Assembly (NCBI RefSeq): GCF_036373705.1 | Contig: NC_089850.1 | Span: forward strand, 20,629,256-20,693,255 | Origin: Amia ocellicauda | Taxonomy: Eukaryota > Chordata > Actinopteri > Amiiformes > Amiidae | Reading direction: 5' to 3' | DNA length: 64,000 nt | Part shown: positions 33,543 to 46,461 of the stretch, piece by piece | How the letters are laid out: every line of letters begins with the position of its first letter | How positions within the stretch are numbered: the first letter of the stretch is position 1 | The notes under the pieces: generated by a model | Told to the model about the DNA's origin: nothing | Database searches by the model: none | Seen by the model: the letters and a program-made list of their open reading frames with translations, nothing else | Program-made: the position numbers and the translations under genes

Positions 33543-35020
33543 CATTGAAATCTGCAGATAACTGTGGTCTCAAACAGTGCCTTCCCAGCCCTGGTGCTGG
33601 GGTGTGCAGTGTGTCTGCGGGGGGGGTTGGGGTGCAGCGTGTGTTTGACAGTTCTTCCATTGCTCCACCTTGCTTACTGTGGGAAGCAGATATTGATCGT
33701 GGGAGCTCTTTGTGTAATTATGATCAGCCTCGGGGCTTATTAATCTTACAGGCTCATATTACTATGGATCGCTGGGTTTTCCTCCTCTGTCTCCCATCCT
33801 GTAGGGATGCTGGGATGCAGAGCTGAGGAGGGGCCAATCAGACAGCCCAGATCAGTGGCCTGTCACCATTCCCATTCTGATTCCTATTCCAGTTCGGTCT
33901 GGTCTAATTCTGCAGCCGCTGATCCATGTCCTCACGCTGCAGGGTGTCATGGTGTGGTGTGCCGGCTGCAGTGCGCACACCTGACGCCCCTCTTGACTCT
34001 GCTGTAAACGCAGAAGTCAGAGCTGCAGCAGGGTGCAGGTGCAGGGCCAGGTGTGCATTTAGAGTTACAGTGAGTTTAGAAAAAAAACCAATGTCTTTCA
34101 GAAGGTTTTTTGTTATTAATTAAAAGCCAGGGTCTGAGTGCCGTGAGTGTGTGTTTGTGTGTATGTGAGTGTGTGTATAGGGGTGTGTGAGTGTGTGCTT
34201 GAGAGTGTGACCTACAAGAGTCACGGCTCCTTGCTTTCTGGCGTAAGCTGTGACAGCCGACCATGGGAGTCCTTTGCCGTATAACTGGAAGAATTCAGTG
34301 AGCTGGCCGACCTACATGGCTGCTTGTGGCCCAGGTGCGGGTTTACTGAGGATATCAAAGTGTCTCTGGTCTTGTGCACTTGTGAAGAGGAGCATGTGTT
34401 CCACACAAACAAACCTTCCAAATGAACTAACTGTGGATGGCCTGCCTCTCCATTACTCACCATGAATCCAGCGCCTTCGAGTTGCCTTGCCATTTCAGGG
34501 AATCAAATGAACACATCTTTTGAAGTGAGTGAATAGACTGAATTAAATCAAATTAATCCAGTTAGCAAAAATTAATCTAACTGCCCATCGCTAAAGCATA
34601 ATTAAAACTGGTGTGACTGGTTTGGCACATAGAGTGAGCGAGACGCTGTTAATCTGTCCTGTGGACCTCCTCTACACTCAGGAAACCATGGATCAAATGT
34701 ATAATTATCTGATACATGAGAAATAAAGCACAATCGGGAGAAAGGTTCAGTGTTTATAAAGTCTGTTTAACATCCATTGGCAATGGAATTCTGTGCTAAG
34801 ATCTTCAACATCTTTTCTAAATAAACACGCAGCCAGCGGTTAATGCATTTTTAAGATGTACATTACATTTTTCTTTGCTAATTTTCTGCAGATTAATGAC
34901 CTGTGCATAATGCTCAGTTACATAGAGGGAACAGTTGTCTTGCATGGACTAATCCAAGTATTCAGAATCAATGTCAAATGAGTTTCTCCTTGTTTCGGAA
35001 TTTGATGTAGCCCTTATGTA

Positions 35021-35023
<3 letters not shown>

Positions 35024-35059
<36 letters not shown>
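35024..35059. repeat. (TA)n microsatellite
   Basis: About 18 TA units. Confidence 0.95.
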
Positions 35060-35500
35060 TCAAACAATTAGACACTTTTAAGTCAGTAGTTCAACAGTAG
35101 TCTTCCTTATGGTTCAGCTCTATCCAAATGTTTACCAAAGAAATGGAAATGCAGACTGCAGGGATTCCTGTATTAATTAAGAGTTTTGATTAAATGTAGG
35201 GAAATCTATTCATATGCAAATGTGTGCCTTTGGTGGAAACTCGTAAATTACATTGATATGACTGGCAACACGGGTATTCCCATGAGAGTAAGCATGGACC
35301 CGGCACGAGTCTTCCAGCTAACACGTGCTGAACAATCAATACGTGATTATTTTCAAGACACTTGTTGCAAATGGGGGCTTTATTCTTAATGTGCAGCATG
35401 ACAATATTCTAGCAGTGGCAGTGTTATCCTTACATTGAATAATCCAACAACTGCAAATATCAGTTTCAGAGCTGTCACACTTGGTTGTATGGGAGTCCTG

Positions 35501-35517
35501 ATAATAATAATAATAAC

Positions 35518-35557
<40 letters not shown>
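35501..35557. repeat. (ATA)n microsatellite
   Basis: About 19 ATA units with one CA-containing interruption. Confidence 0.95.
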
Positions 35558-35558
<1 letters not shown>

Positions 35559-38500
35559 ATTTTAATGACAATAGTATAGGCACTTAATTGGCATTCCAAA
35601 AAAAAAAAAAAACACAAGAAAAAAAACCCATCATATTTTTATCAAATCAATGCTTTTCAAAGAATACAATACAAGCACACCAGGTCAAAAGCAGGTCACA
35701 AGCACTTGTTACATGCCCACTTCTGAGTGACAGCATTTGCTATAAGCAGGTCCACTTACCCATTTGTACCTTTGGCTCCCAAGTTGAAATAGGAGTACGA
35801 CAAAGCCATGACAGCCAGCAGGAGAGCAGCCTCTGTTCCGGGGGAAAGTTGTGAGAATGGCACCCTTATAAAGTTCATCCTGTTTACTCTGGGCTCTGTA
35901 AGCAACATGCCTCCTCCCTAGCAACACTGGGTTGGTGTTTTGGAGATGATGCCAGAGTACTGTTGCAGATTAACATTTTCCACTGCGCTATTTCCTTGAG
36001 ACAGCATCACAATCTTCCTCCTGAACAATATGACAGATTGAAACAACAACAGTAGCAACAAATAGACTAAACAACACACATTCTGCTTTTGATTTTCCAT
36101 TGCAGCATGTTGAAAACCTGCTCGCAAAAAGGGATTACTAAGCCTCATTGATTGACCAAATCTCCTCATTGAAATTTTGTAAAGGTGCAGAAAGGGAATT
36201 CATGATGCGGATCAGCATAGTATAAGCAGTTTATTACATAATTCATATGAGATTTTCAGAAATTGCTATACATTTTTGACCTACTCCTTTTGAAATCTTG
36301 AGACCAGCTGTGGACGACACACAGCTTGGACATGAAAATTGAACAGATTTGAACTTTGCTGGGTATTGAGAGGCACTAACTATCTATCTATCTGCTGGTG
36401 GTGTATCTAAGGCCATCTTTGTCTTCTGATTCCTGACTGCTTTCAAACATAAAGTTTGCCTGTCATATAGAGCTGCAATGAATTCAATCACAGGTTTAAT
36501 TTCCTTCTGGCTGTTTGCTTTCTCTCATCAGAAAGATATTACTGCCCATTTTTATGTGACAAATTTGTGAAATCACCATAATAATTTAATGCTTGGCAAG
36601 GTTTTAATGAATTATATTACCTGCAGAAAAGTTCAATTACCTTAGTCCTGTTTAATGGACTACAACTGAAAAGGAATATCGAACACATTTTCTGATTGTT
36701 CAAGACAATCGTCTGTTGTAATATATGTTTGAGTAGAACATCAGAACTACTGGCAATAAATATCTGCTATGTTTACTATTTCCATCTTATGCAATTAATC
36801 CATTGATCAGTCTTGATTTAATATAATGCCTTTCACAATAACATTCTCACATGGTGCTTCAAATTTGATTACATACAAATAACAAGGTAAAAAGAAGTAA
36901 AATACTAAAACAACCAATAAAGGAAATCCACTGAGATGACTGACATGGCCTATTGGGAATTTAAATATACCCTTTACATTATAATAATAATAATTGTATC
37001 TATGATTTCAATGAATTAATGTACTACTTTACCAGTTGTAAAGTACTTGTTATTATATTTTAAATCTTTGATAAAATAAATATTGAAACAAAGCTCTGGA
37101 ATAGAATGAAGGGATCTTGGGACAACTCCAGCACCAGGTGGCTGATATTTAATAGAATAGAAACCCAGTTCGTCTAGGCTTCTCATCAAGGGTAATGAGG
37201 AGATTCTGTTCAGCTTGGATTCAGCGTTGCTGTCGATCCATTCCCATAGAGCTTCACAGGATTGCACACAAAGCAACGCATTTATTTGATTTTTGTGATT
37301 CATGGGTTCACACAAGATTATTTGCTGACATCTATGATGGTGCTGGACAGAAGAAAATACAAATATTACATTTTGAGATGTTATTGACAGGGATTTCTTC
37401 TGTGTTGAATGAGCTTTGTGGAATCACTTTTATTTTAATGTACATTTTTGCTCTTCTTGTGAGTTGCAGAAGAGCAGACCCAGTGGGAGATGCCTTTGTT
37501 CCTTGTGTTAATAACTGTCGGCTCTGTACAGGTGCACCTGCCAGGAAGAACCGCGAGGATTCCTCTCTCATGACTCAGATGCAATGCCTCTGTTGCAGAT
37601 ACAGTATCTGGTCTGTTTAATATGGAAATTGACAGGCTGATTGCACGGTAAGTCTCAATTTTCCCTTTTTCATCAGATGGAATGACGATAATGATTATAA
37701 TGAGCTGTGGTTTGAGTATGTTATTAACGCGGCCCGTGTTTGCTGTTTGCACACGGGGTTGGTATATTGTAGGCATTAACACAAACATTGTAAACTCATA
37801 AACCAATTGCTCTGGTTGGAGAGTTGATACAGAGCTCTGCTCTTGGGCAGGTTGTGTTGGAAAACGGTCAGTTTACATCACGTTTAACATAGACTGCACT
37901 GAATGCACTTAAAGCAAACTCCCCTGAAAGAAGTGTGACAAAACACCAAGTATAAGACCCACTCTAGTAGTCTGTCCTTGATCTCAAAAGCAAGGCCTGA
38001 TGCAGAGGGCTAAGAAGACACCAGACTTTGGGTACATTTGTACTGATGGAAAATCCTGCCTGGGATTTGACTGGGATGTTCATATGGAAGTATGAACATA
38101 AACCAAGGTTCCTTAGTGGTGCCATTGACCTATTTACCGTTGTCAATAACGCATTCAGTAATGGTACACGGTAAAGGCAAAAGGTAATTGCAATTCACCC
38201 ATCCGCACTGCGACACACCAGACGGTGCTGAACTGCACTCAGCCATATCAGATGGCTCCCCGACAGCAAGGTGAAACTGAACAAATATAAAATCAGAAAA
38301 GGGATTTATACTACTATCAAAGGGAGTCGCCTCCTGGAGGGCATATTGTTCATTTGTTAGCGCACCCCCCTTGAGCCAGACTCATTACCGAGAGTGAGCA
38401 GGGTGTAATTTATCGTACTTTTAAATAAGGGAGTGAAAGGGGACGGGTACTTATGAAAATTAAATCAGGGGAGAGATAATGCTCTCAAGAAAATAAGTCA

Positions 38501-39527
38501 AGTCTTGAAAGAAAAGCTGCGCACGACTTGCATGCCAAATTCTCACGCAGAGCTTCTTTCGATATTAATGAAGTTATTTATTTATTTATTTGTTTATTTA
38601 TTGTGCTGAGACACATTTATGGAACAGTCAATATATGGATGTGTGCCTGTGTTCCACGGCACAAAAGTACTTTCAAAAGAAATAGAGGTGTTGACAGATA
38701 CCCATGGAGCTGATAAATGGCCAAAAAATGCTGTATGCTTCTTTCCTGAGAGACCTGTTTAAGAGACGATTGGTGTTGTTACTGAGTGACCTTGTGAGAA
38801 ATATCCTCTAAGCAGCCTTTCTTCATCAAACAAGATTTCGTTGTGGGCTCCAGGGGCATTTGAAACAGCAGATTTGCTGTTCAAATCCCAGGTCTTTCAC
38901 AACTGCTCTTCACACTGTTAATGGGAAAAATCCCACTCGGTCCGTGGTGTCTTGGGTTGTTCATCCTGGTTTGTTTGGCCTGACGGAGCTGCATCAGCAG
39001 TGTTACTGTGAGCGTAGCTACTGATGTGCTAATGACATCTAAAGCAAAGCAATGTCTCTGCCACAAAAACTTAAAAAGCTATAAAGCAAACTTTATCTTC
39101 ATAGTCACTCGTTCACCCCTGGCAAACTGCTTCCTTCATTTGCCCTGTGATTAAAAAAAACGAAATAAAAATACTCTTAAAATACAAAATAATTCTCCCT
39201 TTGCAAACCATTCTTATGTTCTTTATTTCTAAACATATATGCATATATCATGTGTTTAATATATTTTGGGGGATATAGTAAATGCTCACCAGGTCCTGTC
39301 AAAGCTGTGGTGTCATCTAACAGTAGTTGGCAGATTAGGTTTCTGTTCCTCTTTGTTTAATCTTGCAATCACTGCTGTGCAAATAGTCTCCATTATCCAC
39401 TCTGAGAGTAATGGCTGTTATCCTTTCAAACCAACTGCCCTGGTATTGATGCATATATCACTTTAAAAGGAAGGGAACATGACACATTTTTCCTCTTACA
39501 AACTCCTAAGATAAATAATATGTATAC

Positions 39528-39529
<2 letters not shown>

Positions 39530-39585
<56 letters not shown>
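39530..39585. repeat. (TA)n microsatellite used as a Tc1 target
   Basis: About 28 TA units that end exactly at the left boundary of Tc1 copy A; the element inserted at a TA within or at the edge of this tract. Confidence 0.95.
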
Positions 39586-39588
<3 letters not shown>

Positions 39589-40806
39589 TCACCTTAAGGA
39601 TTATTAGGAACACCTGTTCAATTTCTCATTAATGCAATTATCTAACCAACCAATCACATGGCAGTTGCTTCAATGTATTTAGGGGTGAGGTCCTGGTCAA
39701 GACAATCTCCTGAACTCCAAACCGAATGTCTGAATGGGAAAGAAAGGTGATTTAAGCAATTTTGAGCGTGGCATGGTTGTTGGTGCCAGACGGGCCGGTC
39801 TGAGTATTTCACAATCTGCTCAGTTACTGGGATTTTCACGCACAACCATTTCTAGGGTTTACAAAGAATGGTGTGAAAAGGGAAAGACATCCAGTATGCG
39901 GCAGTCCTGTGGGCGAAAATGCCTTGTTGATGCTAGAGGTCAGAGGAGAATGGGCCGACTGATTCAAGCTGATAGAAGAGCAACTTTGACTGAAATAACC
40001 ACTCGTTACAACCGAGGTATGCAGCAAAGCATTTGTGAAGCCACAACACGTACAACCTTGAGGCGGATGGGCTACAACAGCAGAAGACCCCACCGGGTAC
40101 CACTCATCTCCACTACAAATAGGAAAAAGAGGCTACAATTTGCACAAGCTCACCAAAATTGGACAGTTGAAGACTGGAAAAATGTTGCCTGGTCTGATGA
40201 GTCTCGATTTCTGTTGAGACATTCAGATGGTAGAGTCAGAATTTGGCGTAAACAGAATGAGAACATGGATCCATCATGCCTTGTTACCACTGTGCAGGCT
40301 GCTGGTGGTGGTGTAATGGTGTGGGGGATGTTTTCTTGGCACACTTTAGGCCCCTTAGTGCCAATTGGGCATCGTTTAAATGCCACGGCCTACCTGAGCA
40401 TTGTTTCTGACCATGTCCATCCCTTTATGACCACCATGTACCCATCCTCTGATGGCTACTTCCAGCAGGATAATGCACCATGTCACAAAGGTCGAATCAT
40501 TTCAAATTGGTTTCTTGAACATGACAATGAGTTCACTGTACTAAACTGGCCCCCACAGTCACCAGATCTCAACGCATTAGAGCATCTTTGGGATGTGGTG
40601 GAACGGGAGCTTCGTGCCCTGGATGTGCATCCCACAAATCTCCATCAACTGCAAGATGCTATCCTATCAATATGGGCCAACATTTCTAAAGAATGCTTTC
40701 AGCACCTTGTTGAATCAATGCCACGTAGAATTAAGGCAGTTCTGAAGGCGAAAGGGGGTCAAACACAGTATTAGTATGATGTTCCTAATAATCCTTTAGG
40801 TGAGTG
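39586..40806 (+). mobile_element. Tc1-like element, copy A (1,221 bp)
   Basis: Bounded by TA (39584-39585 and 40807-40808), with short inverted ends CACTCACCTTAAGGATTATT and AATAATCCTTTAGGTGAGTG. It has the same length as copy B at 44217-45437, and I count about 17 base differences by eye, roughly 98-99% identity, which suggests recent transposition. Confidence 0.95.
39734..40774 (+). CDS. Tc1-like transposase, copy A (intact frame)
   Basis: 346-residue DD34E transposase starting MGKKGDLSNFERGMVVGARR. The N-terminal helix-turn-helix (SISQSAQLLGFSRTTISRVYKEW) is followed by a second DNA-binding region (TLRRMGYNSRRPHRVPL). The catalytic segment has AWSDESRFLL (Asp), FQQDNAPCHKGR (Asp) and NALEHLWDVV (Glu). 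The full frame is open. Compared with copy B there are about six residue changes, including PI to AL immediately before the catalytic Glu; that motif is nearly always P-I-E in the family, so this copy may be impaired. Ends KGGQTQY. Confidence 0.93.
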   Translation: MGKKGDLSNFERGMVVGARRAGLSISQSAQLLGFSRTTISRVYKEWCEKGKTSSMRQSCGRKCLVDARGQRRMGRLIQADRRATLTEITTRYNRGMQQSICEATTRTTLRRMGYNSRRPHRVPLISTTNRKKRLQFAQAHQNWTVEDWKNVAWSDESRFLLRHSDGRVRIWRKQNENMDPSCLVTTVQAAGGGVMVWGMFSWHTLGPLVPIGHRLNATAYLSIVSDHVHPFMTTMYPSSDGYFQQDNAPCHKGRIISNWFLEHDNEFTVLNWPPQSPDLNALEHLWDVVERELRALDVHPTNLHQLQDAILSIWANISKECFQHLVESMPRRIKAVLKAKGGQTQY

Positions 40807-40808
40807 TA

Positions 40809-41905
40809 TATGCTTACCTTTTCGTCCTTGTTTTTATAAACATATTCAGCATAGTATTATTTTGTAAGTAACACAAAAGAGTAAATAACTACTGGAAAAC
40901 CAAATGTAAATATAAATGGTGGATTTGCTATTTCAAATGTCCACAGTAATTATTTTCCCTGTTTAATACAATGTATATTTAATTTCAGTTCCATAATGTA
41001 GTTTGGCCTTTGCTGAACAGATCCAACTAATTAAACAGAAAGTGTCGGTTCTTATGTTGTTAAGACATTGAGACTGAATTCCGTTCTTAGTCTTCGGGTA
41101 CACACACATTATTCAGTGGCTGCTGCGTGGTTGCGGGACACAGCTCTATGTGAGCATCAGTTCACTGCTACGTTTCTGTCCTATCTCTTCACCATGACTC
41201 TTTCTTATAAATAGTCAACCATGCAAACAGAAACAACCACTCCTGTCTATGGAAGCAGTAATCAACATCAGTGTGGGGAAGGAATACAGGAAAGCTGCAG
41301 GAGCCCTCAAGGCCAGTGAGACCCTGCAGGTCTGGGAGGTGTCACACAGAGGCGTGTCTGCTCTGTAAAGGGCACTGTGCGGGGAAGAGGAGAGTGGGAG
41401 AAAATGGACTGGCCTGTCCCGATAATACAGTCTCTCAGAGGACACTATGTTTTTGTCCTTGGCCTCATGCTGTGATGTAAAATGGCAAAGTGATTGTAGC
41501 TGGTGTGCAATTTGAAGAAACAAACAAATTAGTTATTAAACAGGTGTATTTTCGTTTCGGGTGCACGAAATGTGAGGCGTTGCGGAGAGAGATGCAGCGT
41601 CTAATGGGCAGCTTCCTTTCTGTCACGCCTCTCAGCAGGAGCAACACAGACATAGAGAATGCAAACAAAACAAAAGGAAAAAAGCAGGAGATGTCACAAA
41701 AGCTGACTAATTTACTGTTACTGAAAGTAATTATACCTCTTAATTCCAAGGCACCACAGAGACACCTGGGGTATCGCTGGGCCCTCTCCAGTCAATCCTG
41801 AATAATGAATGATGGTTTAGCAGAGATCACGGCACCGAAAACTTTAATGAGATGTAAAAATATTCCTGAGCATGAATGATCCTGCCTGGGGTAGTACTGC
41901 ATCTA
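40809..41905. other. Intergenic sequence
   Basis: No gene or repeat is recognised between Tc1 copy A and the next element. Two overlapping open frames of about 100 codons at 41215-41801 show no domain. Confidence 0.5.
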
Positions 41906-42947
41906 CACTAACAGTCAAAAGTTTTAGAACACCCCCATTTTTCCAGTTTTTCTTGAAATGTAAGCAGTTCAAGTCCAGTGAATAACCTGAAATGGTACAA
42001 AGCTAAGCGGTAAACTGCCAGAGATTTAAAAAAAAGGTTACCAAAAACTGAAAAATAATGTACATATCTGAGTTATATACTGTGTTACTACACCCTCTTA
42101 AGCATTATTTGGCAGTGTTATGCGGAGCTCCTGTGTACAGAAGTTACACTGTATTCCTACAATGCACACATCGTTTGAAAGCTTATTCTCTTGGCTACCA
42201 GCGCGTTTCATTCTTAAACACATCCGCTTTAAAGTTTCCGCCCGCCATCATTCAGAGCCCGGGGGGTAAACGCACAGTCTGCTTGGGAGGGGGGGGGGGG
42301 TCTCATTCAGACGGTCACAGATCACTCAGTTTCGATCTTTGCAAATAGGCTTGTTTTGCTCAGAACAACCTAATGATTCATCCAGTATATATTACTTGAT
42401 GTTCTATCAAACACAGAGAAGTTCAGATCCAGTTATGTCAAATCGTTGTGTATTGGTACACTGTAAACAGAGTTTTCCATCTTGATATTTTGAGCTCTCT
42501 ACGGGTGTGTGTTGCTTCTACCAAAACGTGGATGGTCTTGTTTTGATCAGTAGATCAAACTCTGGTTCCAGAATATGTCATAATTGTCAATATTTTCTGA
42601 GATTTTGTATTCCTACTCAGACCAATTATCCCCCCACCCCCCCATTTCAGAAAGTGGAAGGTGGGGTATAAAAACAAAATTTTTCACATCAGAGAATGCT
42701 TCACATCACAGGATACTAAATACTAGGCAAACAACACAACAGTGAAGAGTACACATGGGATTAAAGAGAAGCACATGGATTTGGTGCCCTTTTAATCGTA
42801 CCAGAGGGATTTGTCCATTATTTCTTTTTTATCTCCAATTGTTTATTTGTTATATGCTTTAATTTCAGAGTAAACTGAGATATTAAAACTGCTTAAATTT
42901 CATTACAAACTGTAAAAATTTAGGTGTTCTAAAACTTTTGACAGTAG
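41906..42947. mobile_element. Tc1-type non-autonomous element
   Basis: Flanked by TA, with inverted ends: CAGTCAAAAGTTTTAGAACACC near the left edge and GGTGTTCTAAAACTTTTGACAG at the right. About 1,040 bases. No transposase motif is present, and the middle (about 42090-42350, with a G-run at 42287-42300) looks unrelated to Tc1 coding sequence. It is either a deletion derivative or carries captured sequence. Confidence 0.8.
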
Positions 42948-44216
42948 TATACTACTGCTTGTTTTCTGTCTTGCTTTTAATATTTACGTACGTATGCATG
43001 TATGTATGTATGTATACATGTATCTATTTATCTCTCCGTTCATCCATCCATCCATCCATCCATCCATCCATCCATCCATCTCAGGGGAATAATTTTTTGG
43101 GGGGAGGACATGATGTACTTCATCCAATTTGCCCCCCCACGCTGCAGCCTCCACACGATCACTCGAGAATGACCTCGGAGTGTCTCTGCTGGCGAGACTA
43201 GAGCTCCTCCCAGGTTATCATCAGTATCCTGTGGAGCTACATCCAGCATCCCTCTGAATTACAGCTCAATTACAGGTAATGTCAGTGCGAGAGCAGTGAT
43301 GAGACAGCGCTATTTATCTGGAAATCTCAGTGACGGCTTACAAGTAACACTCGCTGAGAAAAATCGATAGAGCACAGGCTGGGAGAGGTTGCTTCTCAGG
43401 GTGTTACATACATCACGCACCAGTCACTGGAGAATTCACTTCTCCTCTCACAAGGGAACATTATGACTCTGGTCAAGGGTATGTTTCCGAAGTGGGTTTG
43501 CTTATAAAGGTATCCCGGAGTGGGTGATGGTGCAGACCTGCCCCTTTCATCTGACAGTTAAGCAGACACTCAGTGGAACTCACAAAAGATCAATAAAATC
43601 AAAGTGTGGACTGACCTAGTGTTTCTGGCACTTTTTAAAGGTGCTGAGCTGAAATTATCTCATCTGGGGTGAACAACTGACACAGTTGGAAGAGTTTTTC
43701 TGGCCCCTAATATAGGAAATACCAGTAAACTGTCCTTGTGGGTGTGGGTGACTGTCCTGAAAGGAGAAGGAGAGATTTCTCAGACTCTTTGGTTACAATC
43801 CGTGAAGGTGTTCACCTCAGAGTCTTTAAAGCACTCCATCAGCTTTTCAAATTCAATTACATCAGATCAGATTTCCCAGACCGAGTGACTGAGAGCACTT
43901 TCTCAAATAAATAATCTCCAGGGACAATCTGTTTAACTTCAGGATTATTAAGTAATGCTGGCCTGTTCTGAATTATAGCAGAACTTACTTCAGTGCTGTG
44001 AATGATCTTTTAAAAAGAGAGGGGGGGGTGGCTAAAAGGCTTGTGTCAAATTAGATGTTCGGTCGAGAAGTCGCAACTCCGAGTCCTAAACACAGGCTTT
44101 GTGACGGAAGCATAGACAGATTAATGGGGGTCTCTGTGGTGGAAAGACATTAAGCTTCGCAAACAACTGGACATGAGAAGAAGAAAAACAATAGCCTCTG
44201 TATATATATGTATATA
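42948..44216. other. Intergenic sequence
   Basis: It contains TATG/TATC-type short repeats (about 42990-43033) and a CATC tetranucleotide array listed separately. No gene is recognised. Confidence 0.5.
43041..43080. repeat. (CATC)n microsatellite
   Basis: Ten CATC units. Confidence 0.95.
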
Positions 44217-45437
44217 CACTCACCTAAAGGATTATTAGGAACACCTGTTCAATTTCTCATTAATGCAATTATTTAACCAACCAATCACATGGCAGTTGCT
44301 TCAATGCATTTAGGGGTGTGGTCCTGGTCAAGACAATCTCCTGAACTCCAAACTGAATGTCTGAATGGGAAAGAAAGGTGATTTAAGCAATTTTGAGCGT
44401 GGCATGGTTGTTGGTGCCAGACGGGCCGGTCTGAGTATTTCACAATCTGCTCAGTTACTGGGATTTTCACGCACAACCATTTCGAGGGTTTACAAAGAAT
44501 GGTGTGAAAAGGGAAAAACATCCAGTATGCGGCAGTCCTGTGGGCGAAAATGCCTTGTTGATGCTAGAGGTCAGAGGAGAATGGGCCGACTGATTCAAGC
44601 TGATAGAAGAGCAACTTTGACTGAAATAACCACTCGTTACAACCGAAGTATGCAGCAAAGCATTTGTGAAGCCACAACACGTACAACCTTGAGGCGGATG
44701 GGCTACAACAGCAGAAGACCCCACCGGGTACCACTCATCTCCACTACAACTTGGAAAAAGAGGCTACAATTTGCACAAGCTCACCAAAATTGGACAGTTG
44801 AAGACTGGAAAAATGTTGCCTGGTCTGATGAGTCTCGATTTCTGTTGAGACATTCAGATGGTAGAGTCAGAATTTGGCGTAAACAGAATGAGAACATGGA
44901 TCCATCATGCCTTGTTACCACTGTGCAGGCTTGTGGTGGTGGTGTAATGGTGTGGGGGATGTTTTCTTGGCACACTTTAGGCCCCTTAGTGCCAATTGGG
45001 CATCGTTTAAATGCCACGGCCTACCTGAGCATTGTTTCTGACCATGTCCATCCCTTTATGACCACCATGTACCCATCCTCTGATGGCTACTTCCAGCAGG
45101 ATAATGCACCATGTCACAAAGGTCGAATCATTTCAAATTGGTTTCTTGAACATGACAATGAGTTCACTGTACTAAACTGGCCCCCACAGTCACCAGATCT
45201 CAACCCAATAGAGCATCTTTGGGATGTGGTGGAACGGGAGCTTCGTGCCCTGGATGTGCATCCCACGAATCTCCATCAACTGCAAGATGCTATCCTATCA
45301 ATATGGGCCAACATTTCTAAAGAATGCTTTCAGCACCTTGTTGAATCAATGCCACGTAGAATTAAGGCAGTTCTGAAGGCGAAAGGGGGTCAAACACAGT
45401 ATTAGTATGGTGTTCCTAATAATCCTTTAGGTGAGTG
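44217..45437 (+). mobile_element. Tc1-like element, copy B (1,221 bp)
   Basis: Bounded by TA (44215-44216 and 45438-45439) after a short TATATATG tract. The ends CACTCACCTAAAGGATTATT and AATAATCCTTTAGGTGAGTG are perfect inverts over 20 bases, better than in copy A. Same family and length as copy A. Confidence 0.96.
44365..45405 (+). CDS. Tc1-like transposase, copy B (intact frame, intact catalytic motifs)
   Basis: 346-residue DD34E transposase, uninterrupted. It has the same organisation as copy A, with all catalytic landmarks in consensus form: AWSDESRFLL, FQQDNAPCHKGR and NPIEHLWDVV. Together with perfect terminal inverted repeats this is the best candidate in the window for a still-active element. 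Ends KGGQTQY. Confidence 0.95.
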   Translation: MGKKGDLSNFERGMVVGARRAGLSISQSAQLLGFSRTTISRVYKEWCEKGKTSSMRQSCGRKCLVDARGQRRMGRLIQADRRATLTEITTRYNRSMQQSICEATTRTTLRRMGYNSRRPHRVPLISTTTWKKRLQFAQAHQNWTVEDWKNVAWSDESRFLLRHSDGRVRIWRKQNENMDPSCLVTTVQACGGGVMVWGMFSWHTLGPLVPIGHRLNATAYLSIVSDHVHPFMTTMYPSSDGYFQQDNAPCHKGRIISNWFLEHDNEFTVLNWPPQSPDLNPIEHLWDVVERELRALDVHPTNLHQLQDAILSIWANISKECFQHLVESMPRRIKAVLKAKGGQTQY

Positions 45438-45439
45438 TA

Positions 45440-46450
45440 TACTGTGATTGTAAATTACCTTTATTGGAAAAATTGCAACTATAACTCTTTGCACAGTATA
45501 GTGCACTACTGCAGGGGTCTCCAGCCCTGGACCTGGAGAACTACAGTACACACACACATACAATCTGTATTGTAGCTCCCTATAATGTTTATTCTACTGC
45601 ATTCTCCGTACAGATATCAATCACCAAAATCTATACAGTTTATTATGTATTTTAATTATATATTTCTCCCAGTTAAAACTGTCTGTGATGTGTTTTAGTG
45701 TTAGAGTTTATTTTCTTCTCTGCTCCAAGAGGCAGACAAATACTGTTTTATGTATTCTGCTGCACAGCCGAATTTGTCTGATGCTTATTTTGGTTATATA
45801 AAGCAGCCATGCTTTCGACAGCAAGGAAGGCTCTCAGAAAATGTAATCTGCAGTTAAACTCCCCGTGGAAGCACTGTAATTTCCTCAGGCAGTTTGGAAA
45901 GTCCAAGACTAAACAAGGCAGTAATTTAATTGCGAATGGTGGAGCCCCTTAATTTGACAGCTCATCGGAATCAGGCTGTGCTGAGGACGAGCTTTAGAGG
46001 AATATGATCAAGACTTTCTCTTCTTTCTGTTCTTTCAAACACTACATGCTGCTCTATGAAAGACTTTCTCCTTTAAATATTTCATCTGTGGGTAGGTGCA
46101 GCTTTTTATGTTTTTGTTTGAATGCGTGGCGATGATGATTGAATGGAAGCTCTAAACTTCAGTTTTAAGCAGAGAAGACAAAACTTTCTGTGATTTCTCC
46201 GATAGCAGCAGTGGATTAAAATAGACCCGAGACAACCTAGAAAAACCTTCAGTCGAGAAGAATAATTCTCAGCAGCCCTTCTGGGGGAGAAACACCATAG
46301 AGACCCAGTCTCAGCTCGATGGCAAACCCACAAGCCCAGACAATATGACTTTGTAGGCCTCGGGCATCTTAGAAAACTAAAGCCACAGTTACACTTTACT
46401 GCAGGTGTAGTATTTTCCCAAGTCACACTCTCACCTCAGGTCTCCCCCTG
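45440..46450. other. Intergenic sequence
   Basis: It starts with a short MITE-type tag at 45511-45555 (GGGGTCTCCAGCCCTGGACC), a motif common in fish interspersed repeats. The rest has no recognised gene. Confidence 0.5.
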
Positions 46451-46461
46451 TGATAATGGCA

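Larger units (their letters stand above)
33192..39529. other. Gene-poor AT-rich intergenic region
   Basis: No exon, tRNA or intact element is recognised. It contains a GGGGGG-rich patch (33616-33640), a GTGTGTG-rich tract (34141-34208), TA and ATA microsatellites and many homeobox-type TAATT motifs. A CTCF-like site is listed separately. Confidence 0.5.

Noticed and set aside
37195-37620. 141-codon open frame in the desert
   Set aside because: AT-rich, no domain, no exon context.
43140-43260. Possible exon near CTGCAGCCTCCACACG
   Set aside because: An acceptor-like site precedes it, but the frames are short and unconserved-looking.
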